Part shown: positions 1-6,021 of the stretch, one piece after another
Numbering within the stretch: the stretch's first letter is position 1
Layout: each line of letters starts with the position of its first letter
NCBI GenBank assembly: GCA_008636095.1
Contig: VSJD01000333.1
Span: 1 to 12,274 of the forward strand
Direction: 5' to 3'
Length of the DNA: 12,274 bases
Source of the DNA: Kiritimatiellota bacterium
GTDB lineage: Bacteria > Verrucomicrobiota > Kiritimatiellia > JAAZAB01
Notes under the pieces: model-generated
The model's input: the letters and a program-made list of their open reading frames with translations, nothing else
What the model was told of the DNA's origin: nothing
Database searches by the model: none
Program-made: the position numbers and the translations under genes

Positions 1-430
1 TCGGCCAGGTCGTTGTCTGGCCGGTTTCGCGGCCGAGGAAAATGGTGTTGACAAAACCCGTAGTCTGGGCGATCGCCGCGCCGAACGAGCGGTCGTCATC
101 CACGCCGTAAGAAGACGGCTCGGTATAAAGCATGTCGAAAGCGACAGCCTTGGCGCCCTGGCGGCGGCAGAATTCGAGGATGGGGCGATAGACTTCGCGG
201 GGCCAGGGCCAGCGCAGGGCCATTTCCTTATTAACCCAGTCGAGGCTTTGCTGGTCAATGAAGATCAGGCGGATTTTGCTGGTGAAGGGGCTGGGCTTTG
301 CCATGCTGGTAACGCGCCAGTCCCAGGTTTTGGCTTCAAACCGATCCAGCGTGTCAAAGGCCCATAAGCCCAGGGCTAATCCTGCGGTAGCGAGGCCGAT
401 CCCCAATCCATGGAATATCTTGCTTGGCAT
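1..430 (-). CDS. CHASE2-domain sensor protein, N-terminal part (runs off left edge)
   Basis: Partial gene; the first 143 residues are visible, starting at the ATG read from 430. Residues about 8-24 (GLGIGLATAGLALGLWAF) are a hydrophobic N-terminal segment, likely a membrane anchor. The rest matches the CHASE2 pattern: a short 'FEAKTWDWR' stretch, 'IRLIFIDQQSLDW', 'RWPWPREVYRPILEFCRRQGAKAVAFDMLY', and an acidic 'DDDRSF' stretch. CHASE2 is an extracytoplasmic sensory domain usually followed by transmembrane helices and an output module (adenylate/guanylate cyclase, histidine kinase, GGDEF or Ser/Thr kinase); that module lies outside the window, so the output is unknown. The start is well supported: GGAAGG sits a few bases upstream and the ATG overlaps the vapC stop by one base (TAATG), which suggests translational coupling to the toxin-antitoxin pair. 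Confidence 0.82.
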   Translation of the reverse strand, partial: MPSKIFHGLGIGLATAGLALGLWAFDTLDRFEAKTWDWRVTSMAKPSPFTSKIRLIFIDQQSLDWVNKEMALRWPWPREVYRPILEFCRRQGAKAVAFDMLYTEPSSYGVDDDRSFGAAIAQTTGFVNTIFLGRETGQTTTWP

Positions 431-792
431 TATTCCTTCCCGGCAATTCCGAGTTTTCGGGCGGCCGCATTCAATTTGTGATCCCTCGTCCAGATGGGGG
501 CGTGATTCAACAAGGCCGATGACAGGAGGTGGATGTCAATCCAGCCAATGCCTGCGCCATGCAGGGAATGCGTCTGAATGAGGTGCAGCGCTTCAGCATG
601 GCTCGCCATTTTCAGCGACGGCAGGCTTGAGAGCAACTCCAGGATTTCCGCCCGATTCGCAAGATTACCACACGCTAGTTCCCCGATGACAAACGGGTGA
701 GTTGCCACTTGTCCTGAAGTCAACAGGTTATCAAGAAGTGAAACCCCATGCCGGAAATGGTCCACCCAAATGGACGTGTCCGCCAATAGCAT
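430..792 (-). CDS. vapC: VapC-type PIN-domain toxin (ribonuclease)
   Basis: A 120-residue PIN-domain protein, the usual length for VapC. The acidic residues expected for the metal-binding active site are present: D5 in 'LLADTSIWVDHF', E38 in 'VIGELACG', D86 in 'GIGWIDIHLL' and D104 in 'IWTRDHKL'. VapC toxins are Mg2+-dependent endoribonucleases that cut tRNA, rRNA or mRNA in the cytoplasm and are held inactive by VapB. It lies 10 bp downstream of the vapB stop on the same strand, the classic antitoxin-first order. A strong AGGAG ribosome-binding site overlaps the vapB stop codon, consistent with coupled translation. All active-site residues are intact, so the toxin is probably functional. The RNA target cannot be read from the sequence. 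Confidence 0.93.
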   Translation of the reverse strand: MLLADTSIWVDHFRHGVSLLDNLLTSGQVATHPFVIGELACGNLANRAEILELLSSLPSLKMASHAEALHLIQTHSLHGAGIGWIDIHLLSSALLNHAPIWTRDHKLNAAARKLGIAGKE

Positions 793-799
793 GACTGCT

Positions 800-804
800 C
801 TCCT
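800..804 (-). promoter_or_regulatory. vapC ribosome-binding site overlapping vapB stop
   Basis: On the minus strand AGGAG ends 7 bases before the vapC ATG at 792 and overlaps the vapB TAG stop (805-803). Ribosomes terminating on vapB therefore finish on the vapC initiation site, which would keep toxin output tied to antitoxin output. Confidence 0.7.
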
Positions 805-991
805 ATGACCGTCGGCGGGAAATGAAGCGGAGACGTTTTTCGGTTCCGCCTAAACTGGCCAGGCGTTTTGCGCTTTCAAGCGACACAAGCGCTTCCAGGC
901 CCAGGCGTACCAAAGATGTCTTTTCTTTCACGCCGGTGATTTCCGTCGCTTTTCGGAGTATCCGATCGTCTATATTGAGTGTTGTTCTCAT
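803..991 (-). CDS. vapB: VapB-type antitoxin (ribbon-helix-helix-like N-terminus)
   Basis: A 62-residue protein beginning 'MRTTLNIDDRILRKATEITG', a typical opening of the VapB antitoxin family (PF09957-like). The N-terminal strand 'RTTLNID' and the following helices would form the DNA-binding dimer; 'KEKTSLVRLGLEALV' and 'AKRLASLGG' are family-like. The basic C-terminal tail 'EKRLRFISRRRS' is probably the segment that wraps the toxin. It neutralises the downstream VapC and should autorepress the operon by binding near its own start, where an imperfect palindrome is visible (991-1006). There is no clear Shine-Dalgarno sequence ahead of the ATG at 991, so translation may start on a short or leaderless transcript. 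Confidence 0.9.
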   Translation of the reverse strand: MRTTLNIDDRILRKATEITGVKEKTSLVRLGLEALVSLESAKRLASLGGTEKRLRFISRRRS

Positions 992-1006
992 GCATATAAA
1001 TGTGCA
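991..1006. promoter_or_regulatory. Imperfect palindrome at vapB start, candidate VapB operator
   Basis: TGCATATAAATGTGCA is an inverted repeat (TGCATAT against ATGTGCA, one mismatch) that touches the first base of the vapB start codon. VapB antitoxins normally bind palindromes in their own promoter region, so this is the best operator candidate. No convincing -35/-10 pair was found beside it. Confidence 0.4.
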
Positions 1007-1031
1007 CTATTAGGGCATATACGCGCAAGTC

Positions 1032-1086
1032 TTATTATTTCGAGCCAACGGTCCGCCTTCACTGTTTGGCAGACCGCCAGTAATAA
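1032..1086. terminator. Hairpin in the vapB-mnmA spacer, possible terminator for mnmA
   Basis: CGGTCCGCC (1049-1057) pairs with GGCAGACCG (1068-1076), a 9-bp stem with one mismatch that becomes a G-U wobble in the minus-strand transcript, around a 10-base loop. An outer TTATTA (1032-1037) / TAATAA (1081-1086) pair could extend it. It begins 7 bases past the mnmA stop. There is no run of T residues after the stem, so it is not a textbook intrinsic terminator. It may instead stabilise the mnmA 3' end or separate mnmA from vapBC. Confidence 0.35.
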
Positions 1087-1092
1087 TCAGAA

Positions 1093-2232
1093 TCACACAA
1101 TGGTGCCGCCGCCGAGGACGAGGTCGTCCTGGTAAAAGACAACCGCCTGACCGGGGGCGATAGACATCTGGGGCTGATCAAACACAACGCTGACCACGTG
1201 TCCATCAGGGCCGTCGGGCGTGACGGTGGCATCGGCTTGCTTGTGTTGTTGGCGGATTTTGGCTTGGACACGCAATGGCGTGTGCACCTGCACCGGCGCG
1301 CGCACCCGCAATGACGGGCGCAGAGCATCGAAGGCGATCCAATTCACTTCTGTGGCCCGCAGGCGGTCGCTAAAAAGATCCTCATATGGCCCGACCGTGA
1401 TTGTGTTGCCGGGTCCATTAATGTGCAAGACATACAACGGCGCCTTCGTGCCGCTCAAACCCAACCCCTTGCGCTGGCCGATGGTGTAATAAATAATGCC
1501 CTTGTGTTCGCCCAGCGCGCGGCCTGCACGATCCACAATCGGTCCCGGTCGGATGGTTTCGTCCTTGAATAATGCGCCGTAATGCTTGCATTCGATAAAA
1601 TCCTGGCTTTCCGGCCGTTCGGCGAGGTGCGCCAGCCCCAGTTCGCGCGCTAATGCTTTCACCTCGGTCTTTTTCAACGCACCCAGCGGGAAAATAAGAT
1701 TGCGTAACTGCTCCTGGGCCAGGTGGTACAGGAAATACGACTGGTCCTTTTCGGTGTCGAGCCCGCGTTTCAGCACATAACGTTTGTTGGCTTTATCATG
1801 CTCGACCCGCGCGTAATGGCCGGTGGCGAAGCGATCAAACGCAAGGCCGGCGGCGCGTGCCTTATCCAATAGCAGGTCGAACTTAAGCTTCCAGTTGCAC
1901 ATGACACAGGGGTTGGGCGTACGTCCGGCCAGGTATTCACGGCGAAAATAATCCAATACCCACTGCCGGTATTCCACTGCCAGCGGAATGGTAACGTGCC
2001 GAATGCCCAGCCGCGTGGTCAGCGCGCGGAGTTCTTCCAGGTCCTGCGCTTCGCCCGGTCCGTAACACCCGGAGCGGCGCTCCTCGGCGGGGAGGTTAAC
2101 GGAGCCGTCCCAGATTTGCATGGTGACGCCGACGACGTCAAAGCCCTGGCGTTTCAGCAGGCAAGCTGCCATGGTGGAATCCACGCCGCCGCTCATGCCG
2201 ACGGCGATGGTAAGTGGACGAGAATTAGTCAT
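1093..2232 (-). CDS. mnmA: tRNA-specific 2-thiouridylase MnmA
   Basis: A 379-residue cytoplasmic enzyme that uses ATP and sulfur from a sulfur relay to convert wobble U34 to 2-thiouridine in tRNAs for Lys, Glu and Gln. The N-terminal PP-loop 'GMSGGVDS' (residues 12-19) binds ATP. 'TPNPCVMCNWKLKF' (C109, C112) aligns with the E. coli motif holding D99 and C102. 'DQSYFLY' (163-169), 'ERPESQDF' and 'YTIGQRKGLG' (249-258) are family signatures, and the C-terminus 'MSIAPGQAVVFYQDDLVLGGG' is the usual barrel end. The start at 2232 (MTNSRP) places the PP-loop at the normal distance from the N-terminus; the open frame runs to 2418, but that extension covers a hairpin-rich spacer and matches nothing in MnmA. 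The second catalytic cysteine is not in the canonical SQDxC position: C215 follows as 'SQDFIEC'. Confidence 0.95.
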   Translation of the reverse strand: MTNSRPLTIAVGMSGGVDSTMAACLLKRQGFDVVGVTMQIWDGSVNLPAEERRSGCYGPGEAQDLEELRALTTRLGIRHVTIPLAVEYRQWVLDYFRREYLAGRTPNPCVMCNWKLKFDLLLDKARAAGLAFDRFATGHYARVEHDKANKRYVLKRGLDTEKDQSYFLYHLAQEQLRNLIFPLGALKKTEVKALARELGLAHLAERPESQDFIECKHYGALFKDETIRPGPIVDRAGRALGEHKGIIYYTIGQRKGLGLSGTKAPLYVLHINGPGNTITVGPYEDLFSDRLRATEVNWIAFDALRPSLRVRAPVQVHTPLRVQAKIRQQHKQADATVTPDGPDGHVVSVVFDQPQMSIAPGQAVVFYQDDLVLGGGTIV

Positions 2233-2281
2233 AACATGTTCTATTCCGGGAAGTGTGATCGAATTCGGTTCGAAAAAAGCT

Positions 2282-2403
2282 GCGGCGATCTTGGGCCGCC
2301 TGCGGGCTTCCCGCACTTGCGCATACAGAAGTATAGCGCTGCGTGCGGCGCGCCCACATTCGACCCAAGCTATCCTTGTTTTTTCGAAGTCCGCTACGCG
2401 GAC
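2282..2403. repeat. Cluster of short hairpins in the DUF2851-mnmA spacer
   Basis: Four inverted repeats lie in the 277-bp spacer upstream of mnmA: GCGGC (2282-2286) with GCCGC (2295-2299); TGCGGGCTTCCCGCA (2301-2315, perfect 6-bp stem, 3-base loop); GCGCATAC (2319-2326) with GTATAGCGC (2331-2339, one bulged base, AGAA loop); and GTCCGCTACGCGGAC (2389-2403, perfect 6-bp stem, 3-base loop). The first three are nearly contiguous and would sit in the mnmA 5' leader. They resemble the hairpin clusters at 5217-5270 and 7509-7588 in design, though not in exact sequence. No RNA family was recognised. Confidence 0.5.
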
Positions 2404-2492
2404 GCCCGAATTCAACACACGTTGTCAACGCTAACGCGGAACGCAACGGTTTTTATAGAGAAATCGTATTTTCCTGCCTTTTCTTCCAATGC

Positions 2493-2520
2493 GCTTCACG
2501 CTCAACACTTCACGCTTCAC
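2493..2520. repeat. Four degenerate heptamer tandem repeats at the DUF2851 3' end
   Basis: On the plus strand the four 7-base units are GCTTCAC, GCTCAAC, ACTTCAC and GCTTCAC (GTGAAGC-type on the minus strand). The array crosses the DUF2851 stop codon (2510-2512), so the last residues 'CEA' and the stop are encoded inside it. It is the shortest of three word-repeat arrays in this window. Confidence 0.6.
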
Positions 2521-4000
2521 ACGCTTCTGCCAGCGCTTTCAACAACACGCAATTCTCACACCGCGAACGGTCGGTCAGGCAAAAGTCATGAAAAATCTGG
2601 ATCAAGCCTTGCTGGCGCAGACCGGACCGGTAAAGGTCCGGATTATGATCCGGGCCCAGCAGATTATGGGCCGTCTGGCGGATGATCTGGTTGTCCTCTT
2701 CGGGCGGCAGGTGCCGCAGAAATTCAGGGCGCATGACTTGCCGGTTGCCCAATGCCGCGAGGAAAGGAACGATTACGTTTGTGACGATGGCCGCTACGCG
2801 ATGCGTCCCCATCAGAGCGATCGCCGCCGTTTGCCTTTTGCCGGCGAAAGTCAACCGGCGTTGCCAATAGGTGTCGGCTGCGAGATGGAAGAAGGTCGCT
2901 ATTTGCCGGAAACACTCGTCGGCCGAGGTGGTATTCAGCGCCGTCAGTGATCGGGTCAAATCGTCTGCGCGGGTAAACAGGATGGCGGCAAGCATCAGGC
3001 GGCGTTGGGGATGGTTTTGCGGCCGCAGGCCGCTCAACTTCCAGTTTTTTCGGCGCAAGGCCCGCGCGCTCCAGGCGGCCTGATGTTTCCACCAATGATC
3101 CCATAATTGTCGCACAAAAGCGCGGGTTTCCGCGTCCCAGCGCGAGGGGGTCTGCGCCGGCAGAAGGCCGGCCACGCCCATCAGGAGCGCATAAGCTTTC
3201 AGGGTGTTGCGGCCGGATGCCTTGCGCAGGGTTTCCAGGGGTAACTGCTCGGCCAGGTACCGGAAAGGCGCGCGATTATTTTTATAGCCCAGCGCGGTCA
3301 TGATTTCTTCATACAGGATCTGATCGGGCGCCTGGGAGGCAAAGGTGCCGGCCATCCGTGCGGCCTTGCCTTGCAGGCGTTCTTCACCCGCGGACTCGAG
3401 CATGTCCGCCACACGATCCGGGCCCCATGTTTTCAATACCTGCACACAGGGTGTGATTGGCTCACGCACGGTGTAGGGGTAGGCGGTGAGGTCGAGGCTT
3501 TCGAATGAAAAAAACAGATTGGCCGCCAAACTGTCTTTCAGCGAAACCTGGATGACGCCGCCGATGGTCCCGACTCTCCGGGAGGTCGGGACGGCCGCCG
3601 CGGCGCCGGAGAAGTAGGTCACGTGCGCGATGACATGGGCATAGGCCGGGTTCCGGGCATGGCCGTGCCTCTGCCAATCCGAGGGGTGGATATGGATTTC
3701 GACGTCGCCCGCCAGGCGGCGCCGGTCGGGACCAATGCGCAGGACAGCATCCAGGAAATCCGGCCCGTCTTCCAGATTCCATTGGCCGGGATGTTCGACG
3801 ACAATTTCATCCCCTTGTTCGGTTTTCAAATTGCCGGGACGCAGGGCGGCGTCAAACCACACGCATTGCAGGTGGCGTTCCGTATAATAAAATCCACGCG
3901 TACCGGGTATGGCGCTTGAGGGTTCGGCCACTTTTGCCGGCCAGAGGCGATATCCCCTTGCTTTAGGAAATAAACGCGTTGCCTTGGGAGCGTTTTCCAT
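2510..4000 (-). CDS. DUF2851 family protein of unknown function
   Basis: A 496-residue protein that carries the conserved pattern of the DUF2851 family (PF11013), whose role is unknown. Visible landmarks are 'YYTERHLQCVWF' (38-49), 'PGQWNLEDGPDFLDAVLRIG' (71-90), the strongest motif 'GDVEIHIHPSDWQRHGH' (98-114) and 'NPAYAHVIAHVTYF' (117-130). The C-terminus has 'QQGLIQIFHDFC' followed by three closely spaced cysteines (C473, C480, C483), which could bind a metal. No signal peptide or membrane helix is seen, so it is probably cytoplasmic. The start at 4000 has GAAGG a few bases upstream. It is followed by mnmA on the same strand after a 277-bp spacer, so co-transcription is possible but not clear. 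The last codons lie in a heptamer repeat, suggesting the C-terminus may vary between strains. Confidence 0.85.
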   Translation of the reverse strand: MENAPKATRLFPKARGYRLWPAKVAEPSSAIPGTRGFYYTERHLQCVWFDAALRPGNLKTEQGDEIVVEHPGQWNLEDGPDFLDAVLRIGPDRRRLAGDVEIHIHPSDWQRHGHARNPAYAHVIAHVTYFSGAAAAVPTSRRVGTIGGVIQVSLKDSLAANLFFSFESLDLTAYPYTVREPITPCVQVLKTWGPDRVADMLESAGEERLQGKAARMAGTFASQAPDQILYEEIMTALGYKNNRAPFRYLAEQLPLETLRKASGRNTLKAYALLMGVAGLLPAQTPSRWDAETRAFVRQLWDHWWKHQAAWSARALRRKNWKLSGLRPQNHPQRRLMLAAILFTRADDLTRSLTALNTTSADECFRQIATFFHLAADTYWQRRLTFAGKRQTAAIALMGTHRVAAIVTNVIVPFLAALGNRQVMRPEFLRHLPPEEDNQIIRQTAHNLLGPDHNPDLYRSGLRQQGLIQIFHDFCLTDRSRCENCVLLKALAEACEA

Positions 4001-4018
4001 AAATGCCTTCTATGCCAG

Positions 4019-4117
4019 AGGTCAGAAGTCAGAGGTCAGAGATCAGAGATCAGACTCTGTCTCGTCCGTCGTCTGTTGTCTGTGTCATCTGTCGTCTTGT
4101 GTCGTCTGTCGTCAGAC
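4019..4117. repeat. Degenerate heptamer array with strand switch in the divergent spacer
   Basis: The 4001-4237 spacer between the divergent DUF2851 and ABC ATPase genes starts with five 7-base units: AGGTCAG, AAGTCAG, AGGTCAG, AGATCAG, AGATCAG (4019-4053). After ACTCTGTCTC the words become pyrimidine-rich (GTCTGTT, GTCTGTG, CTGTCGTC and variants) up to about 4117. The second half is roughly complementary in type to the first (CAGA against TCTG) but not an exact inverted copy. There are no conserved units of 23-47 bp with unique spacers, so this is not a CRISPR array. Confidence 0.65.
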
Positions 4118-4144
4118 CCTCAGCAGTATAGCCCGTTTTTGGAA

Positions 4145-4173
4145 TTGATCAACAGGATGGATGACGGTAGAGT
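4145..4173 (+). promoter_or_regulatory. Candidate sigma70-like promoter for the ABC operon
   Basis: TTGATC (4145-4150) and TAGAGT (4168-4173) are separated by 17 bases and each matches four of six consensus bases. It would start transcription about 60 bases ahead of the ATPase ATG. The match is moderate and unproven. The ATPase start itself has no clear Shine-Dalgarno sequence. Confidence 0.3.
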
Positions 4174-4237
4174 AAACCTTGAATTTCCGGGAGTCAGGTC
4201 GTTATCAGGCCATTTTTATTGTTTGTCATAGCCTGCC

Positions 4238-5203
4238 ATGATTAAAGTGGAACATGTAACCAAACGGTTTGCCTCGGCCGTGGCCGTGGCCGATATTTCG
4301 TTCGAGGTCCTGCGAGGCGAGATCGTTGGTTTTCTCGGGCCAAACGGCGCCGGCAAGACGACGTTAATGCGCCTGTTGGCCACCTACCTGGCGCCGACAC
4401 AAGGCCGGGTGTTCATTGACGGACTGGACGTGTTTTTGCATTCCTTGGACGCGCGGCGGCGAATTGGCTACCTGCCGGAAAATGCGCCACTCTACCCGGA
4501 AATGCGGGTGGACGAATATCTCTCGTTCCGGGCGAAGCTTAAGGGCATACCTCGCCGGAAGCGTCGTGAGCGCATGGAGGAAGTGAAGGTCCTGTGCGGA
4601 CTCAAGGACGTGGAGCGGTGCATCATCGGTCAGCTTTCGAAAGGCTATGGCCGGCGCCTCGCGCTGGCGGACAGCCTGATCCACAGTCCCGAACTGCTGA
4701 TCCTGGATGAGCCGATGGTCGGGCTCGATCCGAACCAGATACGTGCCGTGCGCGAGTTGATCGGCGCCCTTGGGCGACGTGTTACCGTGGTGTTGGCGAC
4801 CCATTCGCTCGCGGAAGCGGAAGCCATTTGCCAGCGGGTGTTTATTATGAATCACGGGCGTATTGTGGCGTCCGATTCGCCGGAGCACCTGGTGGGCCAA
4901 CTGCAAGGCAATGTAAGCGTGGTGGCCGAGATTGCGGGTCCGCCGGACGAAGTGGTGGAACGGCTTCGGTGCGTGAGCGGGGTTCTGACGGTCCAGCTGG
5001 TGGGGCCTGCGGCCAGCGGTCTTGGCCGTGGGTCGGCCCTATGGCGCCGTTATCGGCTCGGGTGCCATCCCGGCACAGATATACGTCCGGCGGTCTTCGG
5101 GATTGCCGCAACGCAGGGCTGGCCACTGCGCGAATTGAGCCTGGAAGTATTCGAGTTGGAAGACGTCTTTATCAAATTAACCGCGTCCGTGGGTCGGGGA
5201 TAA
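4238..5203 (+). CDS. ABC-2 type exporter ATPase, GldA-like
   Basis: A 321-residue ATP-binding subunit that should power the permease encoded next. Walker A is 'GPNGAGKTT' (34-42), the signature is 'LSKGY' (133-137), Walker B 'LLILDEP' (153-159) is followed by the D-loop 'GLDP', and the switch histidine is H189 in 'LATHS'. The Q-loop region reads 'IGYLPENAPLYPEM', with the LPE form common in ABC-2 exporters related to GldA and drug or Na+ efflux pumps. About 100 residues follow the nucleotide-binding fold and end in 'LSLEVFELEDVFIKLTA', the usual C-terminal motif of this group. It is the first gene of a five-gene operon with GldF-, GldG- and DUF4340-like partners. GldA is named for Flavobacterium gliding, but this set is widespread in non-gliding bacteria, so gliding is not implied. 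The substrate is unknown. Confidence 0.92.
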   Translation: MIKVEHVTKRFASAVAVADISFEVLRGEIVGFLGPNGAGKTTLMRLLATYLAPTQGRVFIDGLDVFLHSLDARRRIGYLPENAPLYPEMRVDEYLSFRAKLKGIPRRKRRERMEEVKVLCGLKDVERCIIGQLSKGYGRRLALADSLIHSPELLILDEPMVGLDPNQIRAVRELIGALGRRVTVVLATHSLAEAEAICQRVFIMNHGRIVASDSPEHLVGQLQGNVSVVAEIAGPPDEVVERLRCVSGVLTVQLVGPAASGLGRGSALWRRYRLGCHPGTDIRPAVFGIAATQGWPLRELSLEVFELEDVFIKLTASVGRG

Positions 5204-5216
5204 ACCCTGATTGCTT

Positions 5217-5270
5217 CCCGCTCGGAGCGGGATAAACTTGCCACGCGCTGCGCGTGGCCGCCGAAGGCGG
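5217..5270. repeat. Three consecutive perfect hairpins between ATPase and permease genes
   Basis: CCCGCTCGGAGCGGG (5217-5231), CCACGCGCTGCGCGTGG (5241-5257) and CCGCCGAAGGCGG (5258-5270) are perfect stems of 5-7 bp with three-base loops. They fill most of the 75-bp spacer. A GATAAAC or GTAAAC word follows the upstream ATPase end (5199-5205), the first hairpin (5231-5237) and the third hairpin (5271-5276), giving a modular look. Transcribed within the operon, they could act as a processing or stability element or slow ribosome loading on the permease gene. They may also be a dispersed repeat. Confidence 0.6.
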
Positions 5271-5278
5271 GTAAACCA

Positions 5279-6019
5279 GTGGCTAATATTGCAACTCTGT
5301 TAAAAAGACAATTGCGGGCGTATTTTCACACGCCCATGGCTTACGTGATCATGGTGGCGTTCCTGGTGGTGGCGGGCTTAAGTTTCTGCCGACCCCTCGG
5401 CCAGCACCTGGGCGAACAAATCGGCATAGGGGAACTCCTGTTCGGCGCGCCCTATTTCTGGGTGGCGGTGCTGGCGGTCATTGCGCTTATTACCATGCCG
5501 TTATTTGCCGAGGAGCGTAGGACCGGCACGCTGGAAATGCTTCTGACTGCGCCGGTGACGGATCTGCAAGTTGTACTGGGAAAATATGCCGGTGCGCTCG
5601 TATTCTTCCTGCTGATGACCACGCCCACGGCGGCGTATTTTATCCTGCTGAAAGCCGTGGCGCCCGGCATGGCGGCCCTGGACTGGACGCCCATCTTTAC
5701 CGGTTACCTAAGCCTGTGGCTCATCGGCAGTTGTTTTATCGCCATCGGCATGTTTGTCTCGGCCCTGACGCGCAGTCAGGTCGTGGCGGCGGTGGGCTGT
5801 TTTGTCGCGGTCAGCATCCTGTTCTTTATGGATACTGTGCGGCTGGTTCTACCCGGCGCCGCGGTGCAGGCGGCGTTGACGTACCTGTCGAGTACCCAGC
5901 ATGTTCAGGACTTTGCGCAGGGTGTTGTGGATACGCGGCCCATCGTGTTCTATCTTTCGTTAACCGTGTTCTTTGTGTTTGCCACGGTCAAGGCAATCGA
6001 AGCGAGGCAGTGGAAGTAA
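5279..6019 (+). CDS. ABC-2 type permease, GldF-like
   Basis: A 246-residue inner-membrane protein with six predicted helices at about residues 20-37, 59-76, 104-124, 143-162, 167-184 and 221-238. The cytoplasmic segment 'PLFAEERRTGTLEMLLTAPVTDLQVVLGKY' (74-103) is the signature of the GldF / ABC-2 permease family and is the likely coupling region for the ATPase. The GTG start at 5279 gives the expected N-terminus 'MANIATLLKRQLRAYFHTPMAYVIMVAF'. A good Shine-Dalgarno sequence is lacking; the closest purine stretch, GAAGG at 5263-5267, is in the last hairpin of the upstream cluster. It probably forms a dimer that carries an unknown substrate across the inner membrane. The next gene starts two bases after its stop. 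Confidence 0.9.
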   Translation: MANIATLLKRQLRAYFHTPMAYVIMVAFLVVAGLSFCRPLGQHLGEQIGIGELLFGAPYFWVAVLAVIALITMPLFAEERRTGTLEMLLTAPVTDLQVVLGKYAGALVFFLLMTTPTAAYFILLKAVAPGMAALDWTPIFTGYLSLWLIGSCFIAIGMFVSALTRSQVVAAVGCFVAVSILFFMDTVRLVLPGAAVQAALTYLSSTQHVQDFAQGVVDTRPIVFYLSLTVFFVFATVKAIEARQWK

Positions 6020-6021
6020 CT

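Noticed and set aside
2233..2418. N-terminal extension of mnmA giving a 441-residue protein
   Set aside because: The extra 62 residues precede the PP-loop, which is normally close to the N-terminus, and they translate a spacer full of hairpins. The ATG at 2232 fits the family.
2400..2428. Consensus TTGACA on the minus strand (2428-2423) as an mnmA -35 box
   Set aside because: No acceptable -10 sequence occurs 16-18 bases downstream. A TATACT at 2335-2330 likewise lacks a -35 partner.
1996..2685. 229-codon plus-strand open frame across mnmA and the spacer
   Set aside because: It lies opposite mnmA and the DUF2851 end, with low-complexity composition typical of an antisense shadow in GC-rich DNA.
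4019..4117. CRISPR array
   Set aside because: Units are only 7 bp, contiguous and degenerate, without spacers, leader or cas genes.
5716..6021. Extended GldG-like reading frame starting inside the permease gene
   Set aside because: It overlaps the permease in another frame and gives an arginine- and cysteine-rich peptide with no family match. The ATG at 6022 has a good ribosome-binding site.
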